Shown: piece by piece, positions 1-11,400 of the stretch
Layout: each line of letters starts with the position of its first letter
Position numbering within the stretch: position 1 is the stretch's first letter
Source of the DNA: Nematostella vectensis
Taxonomy: Eukaryota > Cnidaria > Anthozoa > Actiniaria > Edwardsiidae
Assembly (NCBI RefSeq): GCF_932526225.1
Contig: NC_064044.1
Coordinates: forward strand, 13,887,453 to 13,951,452
DNA length: 64,000 bases
Reading direction: 5' to 3'
Notes under the pieces: generated by a model
The model's database searches: none
What the model was told of the DNA's origin: nothing
Seen by the model: only the letters and a program-made list of their open reading frames with translations
Translations under genes and position numbers: made by a program

Positions 1-12
1 CACTTTTGTAAT

Positions 13-248
13 TGTGTCGTTCCAGAAAATATCCATACCCCCCATGGAGGGATTGGGAACTCCGGAGGGGGTGGGGGGTCAAACGCCCAGGAATTTCCAG
101 AGGGGAAGACGGGTGAAATGCCCTTTTTCCATTACAGTTACCGTATTTATTTTTTTTCCAGCGGGCTGGAAATTCCAGAGGGGTGGGGGTTCATACCTCA
201 GAACCCCTCCTTGTGGGAGGGGGTATGAATATTTTCTAGAACTACACA
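13..248. mobile_element. MITE-like element, unit 1
   Basis: The two ends are inverted repeats of about 30 bases, starting TGTGTCGTTCCAGAAAATAT and ending as its near-complement (AGAACTACACA). The interior is G-rich and has no coding capacity. A related empty site at about 1520-1545 joins the flanking sequences directly, which supports an insertion. Confidence 0.75.
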
Positions 249-391
249 TTTAGCCTTCGCATAGCCGTTTTCACCCGCTCGACTTGTACAATAAGGGCTT
301 AAATCATCAATCAGGATTTGACACGAGTGGTGGGTGTTCAGTGCTTTCTCAGTAACAATTCGTAGAAAGCATTTAGCGTTCCATGGTTTGA

Positions 392-472
392 GTTTGAGTT
401 CAAATTATTAAATTTGTGTTCGAATTATCAAGTTTGTGTTCGAATTATTAAGTTTGCGTTGAAATTATTAAT
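392..472. repeat. Short minisatellite, about 20-base unit x4
   Basis: Four imperfect copies of a unit like TTGTGTTCGAATTATTAAGT follow one another. The same array occurs in unit 2 at about 20184-20264. In unit 4 the site is replaced by inserted DNA. Confidence 0.7.
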
Positions 473-2639
473 GTTGCATGTGCTTTACATTTTAGATGAT
501 GTTTTGTCCATATCGGCCACGGTATATAACCATAGTCGGGTCGCCTATGGCTAGCCCCACTAAACCCTATACTTGAAGCCGAAGTGCACTTCTGTTCAAA
601 CATACCTTGGCGCTGATTGGCTAATCTAAACCATGTTGCATTCCTAAGTATTCCTTTGAGAACTGAACAAGGAAGGGATGTCTAGAGGTCAGTGACTTAG
701 CTTCAAAACGCCAATTCTCGAGTAGAAAGGAATTAGGGGCGAGCGTGAAATGCGCCAGGAATAAAGACCAAAAACCCGTTGATCTGCCTGAAGTATTCGG
801 TATTTTTATGTTTCTTGTCATACCTGTCACAACACGGGCACAAAACAAATAGCAGATATACATATAATACCACAGGTATCCCAGTCAACCCTGCGCTCAG
901 GATCTAGTTTTAGCCCCCCCCCCCCCCCCCCTTGCCCCTATAGGAATTGTCACACTATAAGATATCTAGGAGCGTAGAGTTTTGCATTTCTTAACCAGTA
1001 GGAATTTTTTCCTGTTGCAATAAAGAACCCTCAAAATCTTGATGGTATCATGAGGAGATGAACTGTTTAAAAAACAACAACAATCATTTGTTGCATTTTG
1101 AATCTCATAACCTGAATTTCCTAGCATATCATACCATACCCCAGTTGAATCTGTCTATATTAGGTTCTAAGACGCGTATTATTATAGATAGATACCTGTG
1201 TATTTTCCTCTTGAGAAAGCCTGATACCCACATGACGTAATGTTTCTGCATACTAATAAGGGGAGTCCCCCGCCAATCCTTTCACTTTCACTTAGTAGAA
1301 TTTCCTGTTTGCGTGTTTAGCGAGGTTCACATTTACTGGCTTTTGGACTTATAGAACCTGCGTGTTACCGTCTACCATCGCTTAAATTGTCAATAGCAAG
1401 CTTGATCATTGTATTGACATTTTAGCGTCAATAACCAACACAAGCGGTAAGCTGAATTTGGATTTGTCGGTTGTGACTCCGTTACTTGGTTGTTTGTGTT
1501 ATGGTTAACTTTTCCTCTGTCTTTTGAACCTCAGCCTTCGTGAAGCCGTCTTCATTAGCTCGACTTGTGCAAAGAGAGCTTTATCACTTCTTTTTTGTTC
1601 TTTTCACCTCCGGGATTTGATTTGATTGGTGAGTACTTTCTCAGTTAAATGTCGTAATCAGCACTAGCGAGCCATGCTAATTCTTACCATGTTTCACTGT
1701 CATTTCTCCCTTCGCCTAATAGGCTAGATTAAACACACAGTACTGTTTGTAATATAGATAAACATATATATTGGGTACATAGATTTATAGGTTGTATATT
1801 AACATTAAAATAAATATAGGATATATACCGTAATGATTCGAATATGCGCCCTCTTTTAAATAAGCGTCACTCTCAAAACAATATGCAAAAAATGAGAGCC
1901 CCTACTGAAGCGAGGCTATAGTTCTGTATGTTTGCCAGATTATACAAAAATCGGGCGAATTCTTTGGCTCCAACATTTAACGAGTTTGTCGCTTTTTAAC
2001 GCATTTGGGTCCAATATCAAATCTAATTTCCAACTCTTTTGCACCTAAGAGGATCTAAGAGGAATCAATCTAAGGTCAATCTAAGAGGAAACCTGTTGTG
2101 ATCCTAGTTTGTTGTTGATAAAAGGAAATTATATTTCTAAGAAGATAGAGAAACCCTAGTTCGCACCATGGAACTACCATGGTTGTACCACGGGAATTAG
2201 GATACTTTGTCAGCGATTTCTTAATAAAATAACCAAAAATGCATTCCCAATTTGTATTGAATATTGTATTCCGCAAATAAAATATCTCTAACCTTTGTGC
2301 GAAATGTCTCCTGCCTCCCAATTCAGCGAAATCCTTTTTCGTTATATTTCTATTTTTCTTGTCTAAAAACCCACACGATGGTTGTTTTCAACTCTCGAAA
2401 CATTTGAACAGTACTGAGTAACCATAGCGTCTTGAGTGTTCGTGACTAGCCCGAACGCTCTCCGAACCTAACTTCATATTTAGGTTCTATATAAAATAGG
2501 AAGGGAGTGGAGCAACGCTCGATTCCATTGTTCAAAAACCTGCCTAGTTACGGCCAATGTTGTGATGTTGGTATGAGAGTGATTGATGAGTGACAGCTCA
2601 CTTTCTCTTTGAACTTTTACCTCGCCGCCGACACACGCC

Positions 2640-2689
2640 TACCCTGGTCCCAGAGCCTTGAGCATCTCCGAGGCTCTGGGACCAGGGTA
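2640..2689. mobile_element. 50-base foldback element with 9-base target duplication, unit 1
   Basis: A perfect 19-base stem (TACCCTGGTCCCAGAGCCT and its complement) surrounds a 12-base loop. The element is flanked on both sides by the direct repeat ACACACGCC (2631-2639 and 2690-2698), which looks like a target-site duplication. The whole could be a minimal palindromic transposon end or a hairpin RNA source. Confidence 0.6.
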
Positions 2690-4164
2690 ACACACGCCCA
2701 AACTCACATAAGCATTTTTCTTACAAGATGTATCTAGCCTACCGTTCTACGTCATCGCAATGCCTAGTTACCAGAATACTTTCTGCATAATTTAAAACTG
2801 TGTCATGGCCGCCATCTTGAATTTTAAGATTCCAGCTCTCAGATCAATGTTATTTGTGGGGTTAAAGGCCCGGTTCGCGATTCGATAACTGTATATTTTA
2901 CCATAGCCTCAATTTCTACCAAGTTATTGTGGAAAATTATCTCCGCTTGGATTGATTTCGCTTTATTTACTTGTGTTAATACATTTGCAACCCGAATAGA
3001 CCCGATACACGTGAGGGTCGAGATTAAAGTTAATGTGCTGACTGCTTTACACTTACACATATAGTTTACCTTAAGACTTAATTGAATGTGCTCTGGACAC
3101 TCATGAATGGTCTTGAGGTATTTACCTTTATTGCTTTATCTATCTTGAAGTTGAAGTAGTTTGTCGATGAAGGAATCCCAAAGAATAGGCTACTTAGATC
3201 GGACACTTGACTGGGTACTCATAAGATGAATTTTGTTTTCTTTCTATAAAATATCTTGATCTCTGTCATTGAATGTCATATCATTTTTACCACTTCGATT
3301 CCAATTAAGTACAGAATATGTGTGACTTAAATCGAGACAAGTTCCATCAGAATATCAAGCAGTTTTCATCAATACTTAGGTGTCAAAAGTCTTGTACTAG
3401 AAAAGTTAAAATCCTGCTGCTTTGGCTTTGGTATCTATTTAGAGGTAAACATGAAAATTAAATCTATGAAAATTATTTTGGTACTTTGGCGCTTTTTTTT
3501 TGGTGCTTCCTTTAGATGAGTTTTGTTATTTTCCTTAAATACCTTTATTTTTAATTGAATGTCCTTTTATTTTTATGGAACATTTTCAATTAAATCTAGA
3601 TAATTGTGCCGTCTTGAAAATATGTATATAATCTAATTTAAAGTCTGGATATTCTATAGCCCTCTCATTTGACTTCAAAATAAATAAATGTTGTTGTTTA
3701 CTTTGCACTTACATAAATAAAATGATAATTTTCAATAAAATTATATTGTTAATACAATATGACTGGCTTTAGGTGTTAAAATAAATTTACCCCTAAGTGA
3801 TTGCACATTGAGGGCTGTGAACCAAATAATTTTTTAAGAAATAACAATTTCAAAACACATTCTCAGCTTTCCTTAATTTTATTACTGTGCTAACTCTGCT
3901 TTGGGGATAGTATTTTTAAGATTTTTGGCATGTAAAAGATTGGACAATCAGTCCCATTCATGCAGCACACCTCAAGTCCACCACCCACCTGAAAAGATGA
4001 TGCTCTTACCTTTCTTACCCCAATCAGTGTTGTGATATGACAATTACAATACAAACCAAGATTGTATATATATTTTATCATATACAAAGTGTGCAGTGAA
4101 ATCATTGTCATACATGTCAGAACACAGGGCCCAAACAAGTTGCAGATCTCAGGTATACCAGTCA

Positions 4165-4180
4165 ACCCTGCGCGCAGGGT
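4165..4180. repeat. Palindrome inside a dispersed repeat, unit 1
   Basis: ACCCTGCGCGCAGGGT is a perfect 16-base palindrome at the end of a repeat of about 90 bases. A related but decayed copy of that repeat lies at about 840-905 of the same unit. Equivalents are at 23802-23817, 39169-39184 and 58586-58601. Confidence 0.55.
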
Positions 4181-4726
4181 CTAGTTCAATTAGAGATATC
4201 ATTTATATGTATAGCTCTTCGATTTTCAGTATAATGATGTAAGATATGTCGATGTTTTGCAAGCCGCATACGACTTTTGCTTCGCTTCAGTTTTGCCTCG
4301 TAACTTGAATTACACGACATACCTGTTTAGAAAGGAACGTCTTGTTCGTCTCTCGCCAGACACTGTTTGGGATAGGGATACATCCACCCTTATGCTAATA
4401 CTATATACATATTCATATAAATAAATCCGCATGCGGCGCAAATTCTATAGGCTTGAGGCGTCCTAAGAGTGAATTTGTCTGCGAATTTTGCTGGAAACTT
4501 ACCATTCGGTGCAAATTCGGACTAATTCTTGAATTAGCTTTGAACCAATTTAAAAAAAAAGATCCTATTAAATTTTCTGAAGAAACACCAAATACGTTTT
4601 TAACTGTCATAAAGTGTTAACATAAATACTAGTACATTGTTAACCGTAATGCTAATAAAAAGAAATTGAAGAGCTTGGGCTTCCTGTGGATAAACCTAAA
4701 TTCGTCTGTTATTCAGACTAGCTAAT

Positions 4727-4739
4727 GGGGGAAATCCCC
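4727..4739. promoter_or_regulatory. kappa-B-like site, unit 1
   Basis: GGGGGAAATCCCC fits the NF-kappaB/Rel consensus GGGRNWYYCC and is nearly palindromic. It lies about 2.9 kb upstream of the TATA box of copy 1. Function is inferred only. Confidence 0.3.
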
Positions 4740-4960
4740 TACAAACGTTTGTGATTTGCAATTCAAATTTCCTACATTTTTTTGTTTGTTCGTATTTTGT
4801 GCAAAGCATCATTTGATCTTCAACTACAGCCCTGATGTAGTGTCGAATTGTGCTTAAAGGCAAGTTGAACAAGGTGAAATCAAGTTAAAACTTTCGGGAA
4901 ATGAACCTCTATGTATCATTACACTCGAAAGCTTCATACCAAGCATTATTGAACGAGGTA

Positions 4961-5396
4961 TGGATTTTGTCAGTTCTATAACAGACTATTTCGTGTTATA
5001 GTTACGGTTTTCTGTACTTACTTTGGACTTGCGAAGTCATCTTTTGTTTGTGTCCTGTGGAAAAAATAGCTTCCATCACTCCTACGCTTACAACTCACTG
5101 TTTATAAGTTTTGAATCTTCTCTAGGTTTCTAGGACGGCTCTTTACTCTGTTGTGCGCAGATATCTATAACCAAAGCCTCTTGTAAATGTGTCGTGACAT
5201 TTTCATACAAGTAATAATCTAATAGGAACTATATTGTAATCCTATTTTTTTGCTGATAAAAGAAAACTATATATATTTATAAAAAGAGAGAGAAAGCCTT
5301 AGTTTCTTAGATTCTGCAATAGGTAATTTATTCATAATGTATCTCTTTCGTTAGGCGTGAAGCTTGCAAGTAACTTGTAGCGTGTTCCGCCATTAA
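4961..5396. repeat. Ancient internal duplicate A of the spacer
   Basis: This stretch aligns along its length with 7066-7555. Both begin with GGTATGGATTTTGTCAGTTC and end with GCGTGAAGCTTGCAAGTAAC. Many differences show an older event than the unit duplication. A fragment of the same sequence is also seen at about 2090-2145. Confidence 0.65.
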
Positions 5397-5623
5397 AATT
5401 AGAGATTGCTGTTACTTGTCATTGAGCGATGTCTGCGGTTTTGTATAAAGGACAGCATACATTTTGAGATACAGGGTTTTGTGTGTGTTTTTTCGACATT
5501 ACGTCGAAAAGCCAGTGAGAGTCAATTTGTCTGCGAAGTTTGCTGGGAACCTAGCCTTAGATTCGGACTCGGATATTTTCTTGAATTAGAATTTCTTAGG
5601 GAAAGTTCATTTATTATACCGAG

Positions 5624-5642
5624 AGGGGTGGGGGGGTGGGGG
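5624..5642 (+). other. G-run tract with G-quadruplex potential, unit 1
   Basis: Three G runs of four or more bases are split by single T bases. Equivalent tracts at 25272-25309, 40607-40636 and 60054-60086 differ in length and interruptions. Confidence 0.5.
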
Positions 5643-6359
5643 TCGAAAGTGTATGGATTTTAAAAACGGGGGTCACTGATTTCTTTGGTCACTGGTTTTG
5701 TCTCTTCTATATAACTTGACCAAGTGTCAAATCAGACTTCTTGGTCCAATGAGTCTCATCGGTTTGGGGGCAGTTATTGGCACGCACAATCGAGGAGAGC
5801 CACGTTTTATCTATGCAATTCAATGCCTTCACTTTTTCTGAATTAATATTTTTAGCGAATTCTTTCCCCTCCACTTCCTGACCAGCTTGCAGCTAATCTC
5901 TTGCTCGCATTCCTTTGACATTGTCTTTTGCGTTCCTTCCTTCTTTGTTTTTCTGGAGGGGTGGGTGGGTGGGGGTGGGGGGTTTCTAAAATATGGAGGA
6001 AGCATAAGGGGGGCATGAGAAATTTTGTTCCTCCTGAAAGGGGGGGGGCAACTAATTTTATCCCTTACTTTTATCAAAATCCTCACGCGTCCCCCTCCCT
6101 CGGATAATAAATGAACTTTTCCTTAGAAACACTATTAAAAAGACACTGTCAGAGAACACCCAAAAAGCCTAAGCATAAATACCAGTTCATTATTTACCAT
6201 AACGTCCACAGAGAAAAATTTTAGAAATGCAGTTTTTAGGGGGTTATTTTTTTCATTTCCATACCCAGAGGAGGGGGGGGGGGGTAATTTTTTTTATCTT
6301 GTTCCACGTGAGATACCGACCAGGCGATCTGCCTTATTACACATAATTTTCGCGGCGTC

Positions 6360-6720
6360 AAAATTCCGAGAATGTGAGATGGCGATATTTCGCGACACTT
6401 TATTTTCGCGATTTTCCTATTTTCGTAAAAACCCGATCACTTTATTTTCGCGATTTCGCGATTTTAGGGATAATAAAATCAAGCAAAACAAATTTAATGG
6501 AATGGAATTAATGTGCTATAATCATCAACTCATTTGCAACAAAAAGATGCGTTGGCTAAATTTATCTTCATAAAAATCTATACAAGTCAAACTCATAAGG
6601 TGTATCATAAAGCTTATTAAAAGACCAATACTCCCCCAAATGTTTCTTGTGTACTCACTTAATTTTCGCGCATCCTAATTTTTACGACACTTACTTTTCG
6701 CGTCACTTTATTTTCGCCAA
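6360..6720. repeat. TTTTCGCG-rich block, unit 1
   Basis: The motif TTTTCGCG or a close variant recurs many times, often as CACTTTATTTTCGCGA. One copy (TTTTCGCGC, 6663-6671) matches an E2F consensus. Similar blocks are at about 26100-26490, 41300-41690 and 60880-61215. It is probably a dispersed repeat. Confidence 0.55.
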
Positions 6721-7065
6721 TCTTTTAAAAGTGTAATAAGATATGAGCAATTAAATTGAAATTTGTAAATTCTTAGCGGGTTTATAATAATAAAAGAAAA
6801 AAAACTGTTAATTTTTTCTTAAGCAGGGCGATGTTCCGTTGACTCAAAAATACCGGGGGGGAGTGGTGGTAATTTTTAAGACGTCATGATTTCTGAGGGG
6901 GGGTCTAAATTTTATCATTACATTTTTCAGGGGGGTAAAAATTTCAATCTTGGATTTATTAAAAAAAACACCGCCCCCCCTCCTACCCCCCCCCCCCCCC
7001 CCCCCCCCGTGGACGTAAATAACGATCGGTCCCTTACACTCGGAAGTTCCATATCAAGCATTGAA

Positions 7066-7555
7066 CGAGGTATGGATTTTGTCAGTTCTATAACAGACTT
7101 TTTTCGTATTTATGGTTACGGCTCTCTATTCTTACTTTAGACTTTGCAAAGTCATTCATGTTTGTGTCCTGTGGAAAAATAGCTTCCCTCACTTTTTTTC
7201 TTACGACTTTAATGAGTGTTGTGTTCACTCTATTTAAGTTCTGAATCTTCTCCAGGTTACTAGGACTGCTCTTTACTCTATTATGTGAAGAAATCTACGT
7301 CTCCAAAACAAGTTCTCTTAGAAATGCATCGTGACATGAAAAAAACTAGTAATAATCTAAGAGAAAGCCTATTGTAATTTTCTAATAAAAGAAAACCCTA
7401 TATATTTCTAACAGACATATATATTTCTAACAGGAACACTTATAGTTTGTTAGTTCTTTAGATTCTGAATTAGTTAATTTATTCATAATGTACTTCAATC
7501 TGATGATCGCTAGGCGTGAAGCTTGCAAGTAACTTTAGTGAGTTCCGCTATAAAC
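7066..7555. repeat. Ancient internal duplicate B of the spacer
   Basis: Partner of 4961-5396. It lies directly upstream of the promoter region of TPR-CHAT copy 1, so promoter-proximal sequence has a degenerate relative about 2.1 kb further upstream. Confidence 0.65.
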
Positions 7556-7627
7556 TCTATTTCCAGTCGTCGCTAGGCCTTGTCGGCCCTACTAACGGTT
7601 GGATAAATGGTAACACACGCTTGTCCG

Positions 7628-7677
7628 TGACGTCACGCCGTTTATTCAACTTCTTTGCATCTATTCGTGCTATAAAA
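7628..7677 (+). promoter_or_regulatory. CRE plus TATA promoter of TPR-CHAT copy 1
   Basis: TGACGTCA (7628-7635) is a perfect CRE/ATF palindrome, and TATAAAA (7671-7677) lies 35 bases further on. Transcription would start near 7700. The arrangement is kept in all four units at the same distance from the main exon. Confidence 0.5.
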
Positions 7678-7998
7678 CACCAATAAACACTCAAAAAGGT
7701 AAAAGAATACTTGAGGATGTAAACTTTACTCAAAATCAGCGTTTCAAATCCCGACTGATCTCGCTAATGGGCAATGTAAAAAGACAAAGCCAACAGATGT
7801 CAACACTACTCTCCCACGTCACAGGCCCGTTGGCTAGGGGGGAGGGGAGGGGGAACTCCCACACGCTGGCTATTTTCCCCTGTTTGATGAGTATTCCAAG
7901 AGCAACAAAAAATAGATGAAATAATAATAATAATAATAATAAAAAAACGTCTTTCACGTTCGAAGCTCTTGTACGCGACCGCAAAGCACGACGGATGT

Positions 7999-8083
7999 AT
8001 GAGAAAAAAGGACATTGTCATTGCCCTCACAATGTTTGATTTCTTCTCTGTCTGTCGTTTTAAAATGGGACGGTGCGTTTTCG
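7999..8083 (+). CDS. Candidate exon 1 of TPR-CHAT copy 1
   Basis: An ATG (7999) opens 28 codons and one extra base, ending at TTTTCG with a GTAAAG donor (8084). The intron 8084-8424 ends in TCTAATTTCAG. The peptide is short and basic and has no recognised domain. In this copy the join would throw the main exon out of frame, because exon 2 starts at a deletion breakpoint. Confidence 0.35.
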
Positions 8084-8424
8084 GTAAAGAAAGTGTCAGA
8101 AATAAAGTGTTAACACATAAAATAGAAACAGAAACATTTTTTTGCTGTGAATAGCTTAACTACTCTAGCCAAAACTAATCATATAAACCAACCTTTTAAA
8201 AAAGCGTGCAGCGCTACCTTAAAAGTACGAATAAGACTATTTCTTCAAAAACAGTTACTCTAGAAGATATGTGTGAACATGCAAATGTGATGAAGAAAGG
8301 TATTCTAAAAACATACTTATATATATATAATACTTAATACTCAATACATATACTAAATTTTACATTACATTACAATAAATTATATTTTAAAATAATCTCT
8401 TTGAATTATGTTATCTAATTTCAG

Positions 8425-11400
8425 TGATATTCAGCACAGGCTGCACGATTACAATCAGTCAATGGAGAATTTCCAACACGCACTTAGTCTATGTCAAAAG
8501 ACAGGTGACGTGAGTGGTCAAGCTGAAGCATACCTGGGTATGGGTAATGTGCACAGGTCTGAGGGCAAGTACGAGGACGCAATGAATAATTACCAACACG
8601 CACTTAGTCTATTTCAAAAGACAGGTGACGAGAGTGGTCAAGCTAATGCATACCTGGGTATGGGTGATGCGCACAGGTCTCAGGGCAAGTACGAGGACGC
8701 ATTGAATAACTACCAACACGCACTTAGTCTATTTCAAAAGACAGGTGACGAGAGTGGTCAAGCTAAAGCATACCTCGGTATGGGTGATGTGCACTGGTCT
8801 CAGGGCAAGTACGAGGACGCAATGAATAACTACCAACACGCACTTAGTCTATTTCAAAAGACAGGTGACGAGAGTGGTCAAGCTAATGCATACCTGGGTA
8901 TGGGTGTTGTGCACAGCTCTCAGGGCAAGTACGAGGACGCATTGAATATCTACCAACACGCACTTAGTCTATATCAAAAGACAGGTGACGAGAGTGGTCA
9001 AGCTAGTGCATACCGGGGTATGGGATATGTGCACAGGTCTCAGGCCAAGTACGAGGACGAAATGAATAACTACCAACACGCACTTAGTCTATTTCAAAAG
9101 ACAGGAGACGAGAGTGGTCAAGCTAATGCATACCGGGGTATGGGTAATGTGCACAGGTCTCAGGCCAAGTACGAGGACGCAATGAATAACTACCAACACG
9201 CACTTAGTCTATGTCAAAAGACAGGTGACGAGAGTGGTCAAGCTGAAGCATACCATGGTATGGGTAATGTGCACTTTAACCAGGGCAAGTACGAGGACGC
9301 AATGAATAACTACCAACACGCACTTAGTCTATTTCAAAAAACAGGTGACGAGAGTGGTCAAGCTAGTGCATACCGCGGTATGGGTAATGTGCACTTTAAC
9401 CAGGGCAAGTACGAGGACGCAATGAATAACTACCAACACGCACTTAGTCTATTCCAAAAGACAGGTGACGAGAGTGGTCAAGCTAGTGCATACCATGGTA
9501 TGGGTGATATGCACTTTAAGCAGGGCAAGTGCGAGTACGCAATGAATAACTACCAACACGCACTTAGTCTATTTCAAAAGACAGGTGACGAGAGTGGTCA
9601 AGCTAAAGCATACCTCGGTATGGGTGATGTGCACTGGTCTCAGGGCAAGTACGAGGACGCAATGAATAACTACCAACACGCACTTAGTCTATTTCAAAAG
9701 ACAGGTGACGAGAGTGGTCAAGCTAATGCATACCTGGGTATAGGTGTTGTGCACAGCTCTCAGGGCAAGTTCGAGGACGCATTGAATAACTACCAACACG
9801 CACTTAGTCTATTTCAAAAGACAGGTGACAAGAGTTGTCAAGCTAAAGCATACCTCGGTATGGGTGATGTGCACTGGTGTCAGGGCAAGTACGAGGACGC
9901 AATGAATAACTACCAACACGCACTTAGTCTATTTCAAAAGACAGGTGACGAGAGTGGTCAAGCTAAAGCATACCTCGGTATGGGTGATGTGCACTGGTCT
10001 CAGGGCAAGTACGAGGACGCAATGAATAACTACCAACACGCATTTAGTCTATTTTAAAAGACAGGTGACGAGAGTGGTCAAGCTAAAGCATACCTCGGTA
10101 TGGGTGATGTGCACTGGTCTCAGGGCAAGTACGAGGACGCAATGAATAACTACCAACACGCACTTAGTCTATTTCAAAAGACAGGTGACGAGAGTGGTCA
10201 AGCTAATGCATACCTGGGTATAGGTGTTGTGCACAGCTCTCAGGGCAAGTACGAGGACGCATTGAATATCTACCAACACGCACTTAGTCTATTTCAAAAG
10301 ACAGGTGACGAGAGTGGTCAAGCTAGTGCATACCGGGGTATGGGTGTTGTGCACAGCTCTCAGGGCAAGTACGAGGACGCATTGAATATCTACCAACACG
10401 CACTTAGTCTATTTCAAAAGACAGGTGACGAGAGTGGTCAAGCTAGTGCATACCGGGGTATGGGTAATGTGCACAGGTCTCAGGCCAAGTACGAGGACGC
10501 AATGAATAACTACCAACACGCACTTAGTCTATGTCAAAAGACAGGTGACGAGAGTGGTCAAGCTAGTGCATACCATGGTATGGGTAATGTGCACTTTAAC
10601 CAGGGCAACTACGAGGACGCAATGAATAACTACCAACACGCACTTAGTCTATTTCAAAAGACAGGTGACGAGAGTGGTCAAGCTAGTGCATACCGGGGTA
10701 TGGGTAATGTGCACAGGTCTCAGGCCAAGTACGAGGACGCAATGAATAACTACCAACACGCACTTAGTCTATGTCAAAAGACAGGTGACGAGAGTGGTCA
10801 AGCTAGTGCATACCATGGTATGGGTAATGTGCACTTTAACCAGGGCAAGTACGAGGACGCAATGAATAACTACCAACACGCACTCAGTCTATTTCAAAAG
10901 ACAGGTGACGAGAGTGGTCAAGCTAAAGCATACCATGGTATGGGTGATATGCACTTTAAGCAGGGCAAGTTCGAGGACGCAATGAATAACTACCAACACG
11001 CACTTAGTCTATTCCAAAAGACAGGTGACGAGAGTGGTCAAGCTAGTGCATACCATGGTATGGGTGATATGCACTTTAAGCAGGGCAAGTTCGAGGACGC
11101 AATGAATAACTACCAACACGCACTTAGTCTATTTCAAAAGACAGGTGACGAGAGTGGTCAAGCTAGTGCATACCTGGATATGGGTGTTGTGCACAGGTCT
11201 CATGGCAAGTACGAGGACGCATTGAATAACTACCAACACGCACTTAGTCTATGTCAAAAGACAGGTGACGAGAGTGGTCAAGCTAGTGCATACCATGGTA
11301 TGGGTAATGTGCACTTTAACCAGGGCAACTACGAGGACGCAATGAATAACTACCAACACGCACTTAGTCTATTTCAAAAAACAGGTGACGAGAGTGGTCA

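Larger units (their letters stand above)
249..7600. other. Spacer of unit 1 upstream of TPR-CHAT copy 1
   Basis: I see no convincing gene here. The spacer holds a 20-base minisatellite (about 392-472), a poly-C tract (916-931), an ISRE-like TTTCACTTTC (1280-1289), the foldback element at 2640-2689, a palindromic dispersed repeat near 4165, a kappa-B-like site (4727-4739), a degenerate internal duplication (4961-5396 and 7066-7555), G tracts, and a TTTTCGCG-rich block (6360-6720). Short open frames persist in all four units only because the DNA itself is nearly identical. Confidence 0.6.

Noticed and set aside
2839-3060. Minus-strand ATG frame starting MCKCKAVSTLTLIS, present in all four units
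   Set aside because: It stays open in all units, but the surrounding non-coding DNA is equally conserved, so this is no evidence of coding. No acceptor, domain or codon pattern was recognised.
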